The notes: generated from the sequence alone by a model not told the origin. A stretch of DNA of 64,000 nt from Nitrospira sp. (GCA_030692565.1 JAUYAO010000031.1:79925-143924), one strand, 5' to 3'. Positions 45,566 through 53,917 are shown, counted from the stretch's first letter. A program made the numbers and translations.

Positions 45566-45645
45566 CATGATGTCCTATAGTATGTCGTCGCACTTTACGC
45601 CGGCGGCCGCGCACGTCCTCGCGAATGCCGATCGGAGTCGATTGG

Positions 45646-46413
45646 CTAGTTCCGGCCCGCCATGACACCGCCATCGACATCCCAAATAGCCCCCGTTACC
45701 CATTGGGCGTCATCGCTGAGCAAGAAGTTTATGGCGTTTGCCACGTCTTCCGCCGAGCCAATACGGCCGATCGGATGAAAGCTATTGAACGTGGCGAGTG
45801 TCTCGTCCATGTCCTGCGGATCAATGAAGGCGTGATAAATGGGCGTCTTGACCACCGCCGGCGACACGGCGTTGACCCGAATGTTGCGGCCGGCCAGCTC
45901 CATCGCCATATGCTGCGTGAGAGCATGCAGCCCGGCCTTCGCCATGGAATACGCAGAGGAAGGGGTCGCTTTGATGGCCTGTTTCGCCCACATCGATCCG
46001 ATATGCACGATGGAGCCGCCACCATTCGCGGCCATGTTCTTTGCGACGGCCTGTGAAATGAAAAAGAGGGCTCGGTTGAGATCCAGATAGGTGTCATAGT
46101 TTTGGAGCGTATGGTCAAGAAATGGCGTGGGCTTAAAGTAGCCCGCGGCATTCACCAAGTACGTGATGTGGCGGCGATGGTCCGCTGCAAACGCTACGAT
46201 GCGTTGGATGCCATCCGGTTCGTACAAGCTGGCTTGAAGCGTTTCAACTGTGCCAAGCGAAGACAGTTCGCGTTGTGCCGTCTCCAGCTTTTCCGATGAA
46301 CGGCCCACAATCACCGTGGGGACGTCCCGAGCGAGCAAGAGCCGTGCGGTGGCGAGGCCTATTCCGCTGGAACCGCCGACAATCAGGGCGAGTGGCTGAT
46401 TCGCGCGTTGCAT
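45646..46413 (-). CDS. Short-chain dehydrogenase/reductase
   Basis: 255 residues. The nucleotide-binding GGSSGIGLA is at 13-21, the NAG-type motif is VNAAGYF near 88, Ser in HIGSMW near 138, and the catalytic YSMAK near 152-156. C-terminal [13 protein letters not shown] is also typical. It should oxidise or reduce a small alcohol or carbonyl with NAD(P). The ribosome site AAGGAGGTGATCTC is perfect. It is divergent from the HxlR regulator, which probably controls it. Confidence 0.92.
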   Translation of the reverse strand: MQRANQPLALIVGGSSGIGLATARLLLARDVPTVIVGRSSEKLETAQRELSSLGTVETLQASLYEPDGIQRIVAFAADHRRHITYLVNAAGYFKPTPFLDHTLQNYDTYLDLNRALFFISQAVAKNMAANGGGSIVHIGSMWAKQAIKATPSSAYSMAKAGLHALTQHMAMELAGRNIRVNAVSPAVVKTPIYHAFIDPQDMDETLATFNSFHPIGRIGSAEDVANAINFLLSDDAQWVTGAIWDVDGGVMAGRN

Positions 46414-46531
46414 GAGATCACCTCCTTACGTTAAAAGAGCGAGCACCATGTGTAAGGGCAGTCTATGACGCACTCATGCCGAATCAAAGCAGGTACCAGA
46501 TGGTTCAGTAGGCACTAAGCGGTCCATCTTG

Positions 46532-46891
46532 ATGGGAAGACAGGCGAAAATATTGTCCCGGCGATCCGCCCCAGAACAGAGCGCTCGAATGGTGGAGACC
46601 ATTTATGGGTGTAAATGGTCGCTGACGGTCTATCAACTCCTGGCCAACGGTATTAAACGGCCGGGGGAGATGGTTCGCAACGTGGAGGGCCTGACGACGA
46701 AAGTGCTCAACGAATGTCTTCGCAAGAACGTAGCGTTCGGCATCATCGAGCGTATCGCGTACAACGAAATCCCTCCCCGCGTGGAGTATGTGGTTACGCC
46801 GTTCGGCAGGAAATTCATCCGTATTCTGGACGACCTCGACAAGCTGCAGAAGGAAATAGATTCGACCGCTGACAGACGCCTCAGTGAATGA
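46532..46891 (+). CDS. HxlR family transcriptional regulator
   Basis: 119 residues forming a winged helix: ETIYGCKWSLTVYQLLANGI, TTKVLNECLRKNVAFGIIER and YVVTPFGRKFIRILDDL, with the conserved GCKW Cys early in the domain, the thiol-sensing position in HypR/QorR-type members. HxlR proteins respond to quinones, aldehydes or hypochlorite through that Cys. Divergent from the SDR gene with 118 bases between. The ATG at 46532 has no strong ribosome site. Confidence 0.88.
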   Translation: MGRQAKILSRRSAPEQSARMVETIYGCKWSLTVYQLLANGIKRPGEMVRNVEGLTTKVLNECLRKNVAFGIIERIAYNEIPPRVEYVVTPFGRKFIRILDDLDKLQKEIDSTADRRLSE

Positions 46892-46942
46892 GACGGCTGC
46901 GCCTTCCAGGGCATGCTGGCAAGCGGCGATGGAATTGTGCAA

Positions 46943-48535
46943 TTAAGAATCCAGCTTGCTCTTCTTGATGCCCAGCGCTTTGATGCGTGACGCGAGGGTC
47001 GTCGGCTTCATGCCGAGTAAGACAGCCGCACCATCTGAGCCAAAGATCTTGCCCTTTGTAAGCCGCAAGGCCTGCATGATGTTCTCCCGCTCCTGGCGTT
47101 TCAAATCTTCCCGAGTAGCCAGCCGTGCTGCCGGGGGGGGAAGGGGTGATGGGACGCTGCGCGCGGGCGAGGATTGAAGGGGAATGCGGAGAGCGCTGCC
47201 TTGAGAAAGGATGACGGCACGCTCCACGACGTTTTGCAGCTCGCGCACATTACCCGGCCAGTCGTGAGCCGCCAGCTGGCTCAGCACCGCCTGTGTGACG
47301 CGTGGGACTCGGCGATTCATGCGTTGGGCGCTCTGAGCGATGAAATGCAGCGCAAGCTTCGGGATGTCCTCACGGCGTTCACGGAGCGGCGGGATGTGGA
47401 CCGGGAACACGCTGAGACGATAGTAGAGATCTTCTCGAAAACGGCCGGCTTCAATCTCGCGTTTCAGGTCGCGATTGGTCGCCGCGACGATCCGTACATC
47501 CACCGGTCGGGTGCGCAGATCGCCGACGCGCTCGAATTCGCCCTCCTGGAGCACCCGTAGCAGCTTCGCCTGCATCGACAGCGGGACTTCCCCGATTTCG
47601 TCGAGAAAGAGCGTCCCGCGATCAGCCATTTCGAAACGTCCCGGTCGATCGGCGAGTGCGCCGGTGAAGGCGCCTTTCACGTGGCCGAAGAACTCACTCT
47701 CGAACAAGGCGTCAGGCACGGCACTGCAATTCACCTTGATCAAGGGCCGGTCTTTGCGCGGGCTCCGATCATGGGTCGCGCGGGCCACAAGCTCCTTGCC
47801 CGTGCCGCTCTCACCGGTAATCAACACCGCCGCATCGGTTGGCGCAACCAGCTGAACTTGACGGAGGACGTGCTGGAGCGCCTGGCTCTCTCCGACGAAT
47901 TCTCCCATCCCAAGGGCCGCCGTGACCTCCTCACGCAGGTAGAGGTTCTCCTCTTCCAGCCGGGTCCGCAGCAGGCTGATCTCATCGAATGCTCGAGCGT
48001 TCACGATGCTGACCGCCGCGTAATCGGCGAATATGCGAAGCCACTCGAAGGCTTCTTCGTCGAGCAGGCCGCGGTCAAAGAGCCCCAGCACTCCGAGTAC
48101 ATCATCCCGGAAGATCAAGGGCTGCGCCGCGAAGGTCCGAACTCCCTCGTGCGCGAACCAGACAGGATCAGCGATCCATTCCTCATCACCGTGAAGCCCA
48201 GCCAGCCGGAGAGGCTCGCCGGTCGAAACCACACGCCCAATTTTTCGCTCTCCCATGGGAAACCGATGAAAGGCGCCGTCCAGGCGGCCGTAATCAGCCT
48301 GCGGATCGTGCGGGACGCCGGCGCTCGCCACGAGGTGCAAGGACCGGGTGATGTCGGAGGTATCGTTCCGACTTCGACACACCTCGCAGAGCGAATCCGA
48401 CTCAGCGAGCCAGATACGAGTCAGAACGGTGTTCGGACACTGTGCAATGCCGTCGGTAATCGTGCGCAGCACCGCATCAAGTCCGCGTTGTTGAGCAGTG
48501 GAGACCATCACTTGTGGGAGTTTGCGGGGGTCCAT
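46943..48535 (-). CDS. Sigma-54-dependent transcriptional activator with GAF domain
   Basis: 530 residues from ATG 48535 (a start 13 codons earlier, at 48574, would overlap an inverted repeat and is less likely). Residues about 15-190 are a GAF-type sensor with CEVCRSRND (family members have more Cys here), then the AAA+ domain with Walker A GESGTGKE and the sigma-54-contact loop GAFTGA, plus DEIGEVPLSMQAKLLRVLQE, and a Fis-type helix-turn-helix at the C-terminus. It should open sigma-54 promoters when its ligand is present. A palindrome and a -24/-12 promoter lie between it and the AhpD-like gene. Confidence 0.93.
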   Translation of the reverse strand: MDPRKLPQVMVSTAQQRGLDAVLRTITDGIAQCPNTVLTRIWLAESDSLCEVCRSRNDTSDITRSLHLVASAGVPHDPQADYGRLDGAFHRFPMGERKIGRVVSTGEPLRLAGLHGDEEWIADPVWFAHEGVRTFAAQPLIFRDDVLGVLGLFDRGLLDEEAFEWLRIFADYAAVSIVNARAFDEISLLRTRLEEENLYLREEVTAALGMGEFVGESQALQHVLRQVQLVAPTDAAVLITGESGTGKELVARATHDRSPRKDRPLIKVNCSAVPDALFESEFFGHVKGAFTGALADRPGRFEMADRGTLFLDEIGEVPLSMQAKLLRVLQEGEFERVGDLRTRPVDVRIVAATNRDLKREIEAGRFREDLYYRLSVFPVHIPPLRERREDIPKLALHFIAQSAQRMNRRVPRVTQAVLSQLAAHDWPGNVRELQNVVERAVILSQGSALRIPLQSSPARSVPSPLPPPAARLATREDLKRQERENIMQALRLTKGKIFGSDGAAVLLGMKPTTLASRIKALGIKKSKLDS

Positions 48536-48571
48536 TGATGCGTACAGGCTACGAGATTTCGTGCACACATT

Positions 48572-48604
48572 CAACGACTAATCGTAATCTACGAATAGTC
48601 GTTG
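48572..48604. promoter_or_regulatory. Inverted repeat, candidate enhancer for the sigma-54 activator
   Basis: CAACGACTA (48572-48580) and TAGTCGTTG (48596-48604) are perfect arms; extending to 14 bases each gives one mismatch and leaves a 5-base centre. It lies 71 bases upstream of the -24 element, a suitable distance for an upstream activating sequence read by a dimeric enhancer-binding protein. Confidence 0.62.
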
Positions 48605-48671
48605 CTACTGCCCAACGAGAAAAATAACTTTAATCATTGTCTTTTCAATGTCTTATTACGCCTCTCCGATC

Positions 48672-48688
48672 AGGCACGCCATCTGCTC
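48672..48688 (+). promoter_or_regulatory. Sigma-54 promoter (-24/-12)
   Basis: AGGCACG-CCAT-CTGCTCT matches the consensus TGGCACG-N4-TTGCWNN: GG at 48673-48674 and GC at 48685-48686 are separated by exactly ten bases. A transcript would start near 48698, 50 bases before the AhpD-like gene. No other convincing -24/-12 pair was seen in the window. Confidence 0.7.
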
Positions 48689-48747
48689 TATCGATGGTCA
48701 TCGAACGAGACGGCAAAAAATCAGATCCACTCACAAAGGAGGAACGT

Positions 48748-49317
48748 ATGAATCGCATCGCACATCTCGATCCCCAGACCACCACCGGACCGGCAAAGGC
48801 GCTCTTTGAGGGCGTCCAGAAAAAGTTAGGTGTGGTCCCGAATCTCTTTCGAGTCTTGGGCAACGCACCGGCTGCGCTCAAGAGCTACCTCAACTTCAGT
48901 GCGGCTCTTGCGGACGGAAGTTTGAGCCCGAAGGTCCGCGAACAGATTGCGCTTGCCGTCGCCGAGACCAATCAATGCGCCTACTGCCTCAGCGCCCATA
49001 CGTTCATCGCCGGCAAGCTGGGATTGGCCCAGCAGGACCTCGTCGATGCCCGGCAGGCCAATGCGGCCGATCCGCGAACCGATGCCATTCTCAAGCTGGC
49101 ACGTAACATCGTCGTGCAGCGCGGGGAGCTCGGCGCAACAGGGCTTGAACAGGCACGCAATGCCGGGCTGACCGACGGTGACATCGTCGAAACCGTCGCC
49201 CATGTGGCGCTGAACACCTTCAGCAACTACGTCAACCATATCGCAGAAACCGTCATCGATTTTCCGGAGGTGACGCTCACGCGCGGGTGCGCAGCATCTT
49301 CTTGCGCCTGTGGCTAG
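48748..49317 (+). CDS. AhpD-like carboxymuconolactone decarboxylase family protein (copy 2)
   Basis: 189 residues. The full redox motif is present: VREQIALAVAETNQCAYCLS with AHTFIAG (E-x-CxYC-x3-H), so a peroxidase-type disulfide cycle is possible. KLGVVPNLFRVLGNAPAALK and SNYVNHIAETVIDFPEVTL match the family. The C-terminus (RGCAASSCACG) adds extra Cys. AAAGGAGGAACGT precedes the ATG. It is the first gene after the sigma-54 promoter and heads a co-directional run of six genes to 53111. Confidence 0.88.
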   Translation: MNRIAHLDPQTTTGPAKALFEGVQKKLGVVPNLFRVLGNAPAALKSYLNFSAALADGSLSPKVREQIALAVAETNQCAYCLSAHTFIAGKLGLAQQDLVDARQANAADPRTDAILKLARNIVVQRGELGATGLEQARNAGLTDGDIVETVAHVALNTFSNYVNHIAETVIDFPEVTLTRGCAASSCACG

Positions 49318-49381
49318 AGGCGGAAGGCCTATGGCGCTTCAGGACATACACCCTCAGTAACTCATAAGAAAGGACACCATC

Positions 49382-50185
49382 ATGACCCTATTCATTCGTT
49401 CACTCATCGCGTCACTCACCGCCGTCGTTGCCAGCCTGCCCCTGACATCGCCCTTGTACGCACAGGACCCAAAACCGACCGTATCGCACTACGCCGGACC
49501 ACGAGAGGATGCGCCGATCCCTCGTCCCGGTCTAACGCCCAAGAAGGGCCGCGTCGCTGTGGTCGTCACCGATCCACAAAACGACTTCCTCAGCCCCAAG
49601 GGAGTGGCCTGGGGCGTGGTCGGCCAGAGTGTGCAGGAGAACAACACGGTCGAGAATATTGACAGTCTCTTCAAGGCTGCGAAATCAGCCGGTGTGCCGG
49701 TTTTCGTCAGCCCGCACTATTACTACCAGCACGACCATCAGTGGAAGTTCGGCGGGGCGCTCGAAGTGCTGATGCACAACATCGGCATGTTCGATCGCAA
49801 GGGCGCGTTGACGCAAGAGGGCTTCACCGGGTCAGGTGCCGATTGGCTCGATCGGTACAAGCCGTATATCGAGGATGGCCGGACAGTGGTCACGAGCCCG
49901 CACAAGGTCTTCGGCCCCGAGTCGAACGATCTCATCTTACAGTTGCGCAAGGCCGATATCAGCCAGGTGATTCTGGCCGGCATGTCGGCGAATCTCTGCA
50001 CAGAGTCACATCTGCGCGAACTGCTGGAACAGGGATTCGAAGTCGTCGTGGTGACTGACGCCACGGCCGCTGCGAAGCTGCCGGGATTCGACGGCTACGA
50101 AGCGGCCTTCGTGAACTTCCGCTTGATCGCGAGTGACGTGTGGAGCACCGCTCAGACGGTCAAGACTCTCTCGGCGCTCAAGTAA
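49382..50185 (+). CDS. Exported isochorismatase-family cysteine hydrolase
   Basis: 267 residues with a cleavable signal peptide (SLTAVVASLPLTSPLYAQ). The hydrolase core has VVVTDPQNDF near residue 60, the Lys-containing segment KVFGPESNDL and the nucleophile Cys in GMSANLCTESHLRELL near residue 205, all as in active isochorismatase-like enzymes. Most relatives are cytoplasmic, so periplasmic placement is notable. It hydrolyses small amides or enol ethers; the true substrate is unknown. Confidence 0.88.
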   Translation: MTLFIRSLIASLTAVVASLPLTSPLYAQDPKPTVSHYAGPREDAPIPRPGLTPKKGRVAVVVTDPQNDFLSPKGVAWGVVGQSVQENNTVENIDSLFKAAKSAGVPVFVSPHYYYQHDHQWKFGGALEVLMHNIGMFDRKGALTQEGFTGSGADWLDRYKPYIEDGRTVVTSPHKVFGPESNDLILQLRKADISQVILAGMSANLCTESHLRELLEQGFEVVVVTDATAAAKLPGFDGYEAAFVNFRLIASDVWSTAQTVKTLSALK

Positions 50186-50229
50186 TGATTCGTACCAATA
50201 GTCTCACGATCTCTAACCAAGGAGGACCT

Positions 50230-50604
50230 ATGAAAACAGCCATCATTATCATGTCCGATCCGAAGAGCGGTTCGGAGGAAGCGCTCGGGCGAGTCTTTAA
50301 CGCGCTGGCGCTCGCATCTGAAAGCAAACAGAAGGGGGATGAGGTCGCCGTGGTGTTCAACGGCGCCGGCACACGGTGGCCGGCCGAACTGACCAAGCTC
50401 TCGCATCCGGCCAACGGGCTCTATAATTCGGTTCGCGACGTCGTGCAGGGCGCCTCCTGCGGATGCGCGGATGTCTTTGGGGCCAAAGACGGCGTGGAAG
50501 CGTGCGGCGTGCCACTGAAGAAAGACAACGCCCTGACCGGAACGTCGGGCCTCTTGAGCCTACGCCGGTATGTGGCGGACGGATGGCAGACGATCGTATT
50601 TTGA
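50230..50604 (+). CDS. DsrE family protein (copy 2)
   Basis: 124 residues. It aligns with the 43725-44081 copy over its length: AIIIMSDPKSGSEEALGRVF, FNGAGTRWPAELTKLSHPAN and SCGCADVFGAKDGVEACGVP, with the three clustered Cys. Sulfur-transfer or sulfide-sensing function is inferred from the family. GGAGGACCT precedes the ATG. Its placement between the isochorismatase-like and flavin-type genes duplicates the DsrE plus AhpD pairing seen at 43725-45492. Confidence 0.87.
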   Translation: MKTAIIIMSDPKSGSEEALGRVFNALALASESKQKGDEVAVVFNGAGTRWPAELTKLSHPANGLYNSVRDVVQGASCGCADVFGAKDGVEACGVPLKKDNALTGTSGLLSLRRYVADGWQTIVF

Positions 50605-50677
50605 GCCGCGCTCATTGTGGCGGCTGGGAGCGGACTCCTGGCCGCCAGGGGGGCTGACGGCCTGCGAGGGAAAACCG

Positions 50678-51277
50678 ATGGCAACGAAATATCTCGATCT
50701 GACATTTACAGATTCGGTGTACCGCGCGCAGAAACAGTACTACGGAACCACGGGCACGATCACCGGCGCACCCGAACGGGACCCGCTTGGCCAGGCCGAG
50801 GCCGAATTCATTGCGGCGCGAGACAGCTTCTACCTGGGGTCTATCAGCGAAAGCGGATGGCCCTACATTCAGCATCGCGGAGGGCCTCAGGGTTTTTTGC
50901 GAGTCATCGACGAAACGACTCTGGCGTTCGCCGATTACAAGGGAAATCGGCAATTGCTCACGACCGGCAACGTCTCCGTGAACGACCGCGTCGCGCTGTT
51001 TCTCATGGACTACAAGAACCGCGCCCGGCTGAAACTTCTTGGTCATGCCCGTGTCGAGGACGCCCGTGTCCATCCGGAACTCGTCGCGCAGATCGCCGAT
51101 TCGAAGATGCGGTCGAGCGTGGAGCGCCTGGTCTTTATCGATGTCGTCTCCTTCGACTGGAACTGCCCGAAATACATCACGCCCCGCTACGCGATTGGCG
51201 AGGTCGAAGAGCTGGCAGAACCGCTGCGAAAGCGGATTGCCGAACTCGAGGCGCAACTGCGCGCCCATAACAAATAA
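50678..51277 (+). CDS. Pyridoxamine 5'-phosphate oxidase-type flavin-binding protein
   Basis: 199 residues. The split-barrel core includes EFIAARDSFYLGSISESGWP, YIQHRGGPQGFLRVIDETTL, FADYKGNRQLLTTGNV and ALFLMDYKNRARLKLLGHAR, the pattern of FMN-binding general stress proteins. The C-terminus is a short coiled coil (ELEAQLRAH). It probably uses flavin to reduce or bind small oxidants. A GCGAGGG site lies upstream. Followed by a hairpin. Confidence 0.87.
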   Translation: MATKYLDLTFTDSVYRAQKQYYGTTGTITGAPERDPLGQAEAEFIAARDSFYLGSISESGWPYIQHRGGPQGFLRVIDETTLAFADYKGNRQLLTTGNVSVNDRVALFLMDYKNRARLKLLGHARVEDARVHPELVAQIADSKMRSSVERLVFIDVVSFDWNCPKYITPRYAIGEVEELAEPLRKRIAELEAQLRAHNK

Positions 51278-51292
51278 CCGGCTCCGGCGAGA

Positions 51293-51319
51293 CAGCCCGC
51301 TTGTTATCCGAGCGGGCTG
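51293..51319 (+). terminator. Hairpin after the flavin-binding protein gene
   Basis: A perfect 9-base stem (arms CAGCCCGCT at 51293-51301 and AGCGGGCTG at 51311-51319) with a 9-base loop. It could attenuate transcription before the downstream substrate-binding protein gene. No T-run follows. Confidence 0.45.
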
Positions 51320-51377
51320 GCGTACACAGGTTCCGGCATGCGCACACAACCGCGCATCACAACAGGAGAGGTGAGCC

Positions 51378-52622
51378 ATGGATACGATTTCTCGCAGACG
51401 CTTTTTGCAATTGGTGGCGGCGACCGGCGGCACGCTGACGTTCGGCAATCTGGCCGCGCAGGTGTTGAGACTGTCATCCGGAACAGGCGTCGCATACGCG
51501 GGCGAACCGATCAAGATCGGCATCCTCGACCCGCTGTCCAGCCCTTATAAAACCTCCTCGATTCACGATGTACATGGGGCTAACGTGGCCGTGGATCTCT
51601 TCAATAAGAGCGGCGGGGTACTGGGGCGTCCGGTGGCGATCTTGGAAGCCGACGACGCCTCGAACGTCCAGACCGCATTGAAAGCCGCCACAAAGTTCAT
51701 CAAGGAAGACCGCGTGGATGTCCTCATGGGCACCTTCAATGGAGAGGTCGCGCTCGCCGTTTCTGACCTGGCCAAGAAGGAGAACAAGCTATTCATGGTG
51801 ACCGGCGCGCATGTGCCGGAGTTGACGGGTCCGGGGTGCAACTCGCACACCTTCGTCTTCATGCCGAGTGCCAGGATGTTGTCCAGAGCCGTCACGCCCC
51901 ATCTCGTAAAGACCTACGGGAATCGCTGGTTCATGATCACGGCGGATACAGTGGACGGCCGGGCGGCGGAGCAGGCCATGGCCGAAGCCCTCCTGGCCGA
52001 GGGTGGCGAAGTGCTCGGTTCGGTCAGCATGCCCTTCGGAACCACCGACTTCACGACCGCGCTGGCTCAAGCCAAAACTGCGAAACCCGGCGCCGTCATC
52101 CTGAATCTCTACGGCTGGGATCTCGTTCATGCGCTGAAGGCCTATACAGCGGCGGGGCTGGCCAAGGAACAGATCGGAGTGGGCGGAATGATCGGCGGCG
52201 AGCAGATCGGCCGCCCGCTCGGGTATGCCAACAACGCGGGGATCTGGGGGTTGATCTGGGACCCGAAGGTCAAGTCCGAGAGCTCGCGACGGTTCATTCA
52301 GGGCGTGATCGACAAGTACCATCACACGCCCACATCCCGTTGCTATCACGGGTATGCGGCGATGACGCAAATCCTGGAGGCGATCCAACGGGCTGGGACA
52401 ACGGAAATGCGGGCCGTGATTAAGGCACTGGAGGGTCATGACTTCGACGGGTTGAAAGAGGGCCGGTCTTACTTTCGCGCCTGGGACCATCAGCACGTCC
52501 AGGACGTGCTCGTGGGCAAGGCCTATGGCAAGGAACTGGGGCTGGGCCATTATCAACTGCTGGCCACGGTGTCTGGAGATCTCGTAGCAAGCACGCAAGA
52601 CCAGACCGTGTGTGCACTGTAG
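51378..52622 (+). CDS. Tat-exported ABC transporter substrate-binding protein, orphan
   Basis: 414 residues with a twin-arginine signal (SRRRFLQLVAATGG) and a periplasmic-binding fold of the urea/amide/branched-chain amino acid type: IKIGILDPLSSPYKTSSIHD, VHGANVAVDLFNKSGGVLGR, VDVLMGTFNGEVALAVSDLA and GLIWDPKVKSESSRRFIQG. No permease or ATPase genes are nearby, so it may feed a distant transporter or act as a sensor partner of the sigma-54 activator; both are guesses. A GGAGAGGTGAGCC site precedes the ATG. Confidence 0.87.
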   Translation: MDTISRRRFLQLVAATGGTLTFGNLAAQVLRLSSGTGVAYAGEPIKIGILDPLSSPYKTSSIHDVHGANVAVDLFNKSGGVLGRPVAILEADDASNVQTALKAATKFIKEDRVDVLMGTFNGEVALAVSDLAKKENKLFMVTGAHVPELTGPGCNSHTFVFMPSARMLSRAVTPHLVKTYGNRWFMITADTVDGRAAEQAMAEALLAEGGEVLGSVSMPFGTTDFTTALAQAKTAKPGAVILNLYGWDLVHALKAYTAAGLAKEQIGVGGMIGGEQIGRPLGYANNAGIWGLIWDPKVKSESSRRFIQGVIDKYHHTPTSRCYHGYAAMTQILEAIQRAGTTEMRAVIKALEGHDFDGLKEGRSYFRAWDHQHVQDVLVGKAYGKELGLGHYQLLATVSGDLVASTQDQTVCAL

Positions 52623-52631
52623 GAGCACATC

Positions 52632-53111
52632 ATGTCGTCAACACATAGTAGCCGTCCTCCTCTTCCTCCCTTCACCTGGGAGACCGCGGTCCAGAAAGTC
52701 CGTATGGCCGAGGACGCCTGGAACAGCCGAGACCCCGAGAGCGTGTCGCTGGCCTACAGCGCCGACAGTTCATGGCGGAACCGCGAGGAATTCCTGTCCG
52801 GTCGTGAGGCGATCGTTGAATTCCTTCGACGCAAATGGGCAAAGGAGCTGGACTACCGGCTGATCAAGGAACTGTGGACCTTCCACGAAACACGCATGGC
52901 CGTACGCTTTGCCTATGAGTGGCACGACCATTCCGGGAATTGGATCCGTTCCTACGGCAACGAAAACTGGGAGTTCGACGAAACCGGTCTCATGCGCCGG
53001 CGCATCGCAAGCATCAATGACCTTCCCATTAAAGAGGAGGAACGCCAATACCGCTGGCCGCTGGGCCCTCGTCCCGAGAGCCACCCTTCTCTATCCGACA
53101 TCGGCCTGTGA
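52632..53111 (+). CDS. NTF2-like (DUF1348) small-molecule-binding fold protein
   Basis: 159 residues. The single domain starts [20 protein letters not shown] and has [17 protein letters not shown] text ([20 protein letters not shown]), [20 protein letters not shown] and [20 protein letters not shown], typical of DUF1348 proteins in the SnoaL/NTF2 group. No obvious active site; it may bind or isomerise a small compound. A GTAGGAGC site precedes the ATG. Last gene of the run driven from the sigma-54 promoter. Confidence 0.85.
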   Translation: MSSTHSSRPPLPPFTWETAVQKVRMAEDAWNSRDPESVSLAYSADSSWRNREEFLSGREAIVEFLRRKWAKELDYRLIKELWTFHETRMAVRFAYEWHDHSGNWIRSYGNENWEFDETGLMRRRIASINDLPIKEEERQYRWPLGPRPESHPSLSDIGL

Positions 53112-53133
53112 AGATAGCGTGAGTGAGGCAAGC

Positions 53134-53163
53134 AATGGCCTGGCGGACGTCCGCCAGGCCATT
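53134..53163. terminator. Perfect 30-base palindrome, likely terminator
   Basis: The left half, from AATGGCCTGG at 53134, is the exact reverse complement of the right half ending CCAGGCCATT at 53163. As RNA it folds into a 13-base stem with a 4-base loop, 22 bases after the DUF1348 stop. No T-run follows on either strand. It closes the sigma-54-linked gene run. Bases 53164-53390 show nothing else recognisable. Confidence 0.68.
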
Positions 53164-53394
53164 AATCGAGGTGCGATCAAGGAAGCGCGACTAGCCCGCA
53201 ATCCGGCAAGCATGGAAGCGGCCAGAGGAAGAGGCCCTGAGACCATGTTGTTCTAGGCGAAGGAGGTAAAAGGGCCGGACCCCGGATCCCATTTCCCATC
53301 CCCACCTTCGGCTAATAAAAGTCACATCCGACTGGGCTCACTCGATGGTCCCAGCTAATCCTCCCTCCGTCATCTCTCGATTCATTTTTTCAAC

Positions 53395-53410
53395 TGTAAG
53401 GCAGCTCACA
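53395..53410. promoter_or_regulatory. CRP/FNR-like site upstream of the Met-rich peptide
   Basis: TGTAA-GGCAGC-TCACA, an inverted repeat close to the CRP consensus TGTGA-N6-TCACA, about 126 bases upstream of the peptide start. The wider 21-base block 53391-53411 (CAACTGTAAG...TCACAG) recurs upstream of bufA with only the spacer changed. Confidence 0.58.
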
Positions 53411-53445
53411 GACCCTTCATGTGGCTAATGGCATGTTGTGCACTA

Positions 53446-53469
53446 ACATATCTCTAAATCTAGATATGT
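53446..53469. promoter_or_regulatory. Inverted repeat in the 5' region of the Met-rich peptide
   Basis: ACATATCT (53446-53453) and AGATATGT (53462-53469) are perfect 8-base arms around an 8-base AT-rich centre. It lies between the CRP-like site and the peptide gene, at a position that could overlap the promoter or leader RNA, so either an operator or an RNA hairpin. Confidence 0.42.
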
Positions 53470-53535
53470 CCATGCGCTTTCAATGGACGAAAGTGCATCA
53501 ACCCATCTACCACTATCACAAAGGAGGGGCAGCCC

Positions 53536-53661
53536 ATGTCGATGATGTGCAGCATGCAGGGATGCACACAGAAACACGGAATGTGCGGGCATGAAAAGAT
53601 GATGCTCGTCATGATGGTGATGGCGATGGTCGGTGGAGCGGCCTACTGGCTTCTGGGATAA
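53536..53661 (+). CDS. Met/Cys/His-rich 41-residue membrane peptide
   Basis: Starts MSMMCSMQGCTQKHGMCGHE and continues with one Met-rich membrane helix (MMLVMMVMAMVGGAAYWLLG ending). Of 41 residues 11 are Met, 3 Cys and 2 His. The soluble part has the soft-metal ligand set expected for copper or silver binding. An AAAGGAGGGGC ribosome site supports translation. It precedes the bufferin operon by 256 bases and shares its CRP-like element, so I infer a joint copper role. No family is recognised. Confidence 0.68.
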   Translation: MSMMCSMQGCTQKHGMCGHEKMMLVMMVMAMVGGAAYWLLG

Positions 53662-53728
53662 ACGGCCGGCGGCTTCTCCGTACCACTCGCAGCGAGGCAT
53701 GGGCGGAGCCTGGATGCGGATTGCCAAC

Positions 53729-53744
53729 TGTAAGCTGCCTCACA
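53729..53744. promoter_or_regulatory. CRP/FNR-like site upstream of bufA
   Basis: TGTAA-GCTGCC-TCACA in a 21-base block (53725-53745) that matches 53391-53411 outside the spacer. A weak -10-like TAGCCT lies about 30 bases further (53766-53771), which would place a transcript start near 53778. Confidence 0.58.
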
Positions 53745-53917
53745 GCGGCCAGGCCGCATCGGTAGTAGCCTATCGAGACAATGAGTAGCTTCAGGACACA
53801 TCTCTCGCCGCACTGAAAGGAGGATCGTATGTAGCCGAACTGACTTCGTCCAGAACTGCGCATGTTCGGTATCGAGTGTCATTCCCAATAGCATTGAAAC
53901 TAACAAAGGAGCATCCT

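Noticed and set aside
46451..46466. TGTAA-GGGCAG-TCTAT near the HxlR/SDR promoter
   Set aside because: Only the left arm fits the CRP-like pattern; right arm is poor, so not counted in the regulon.
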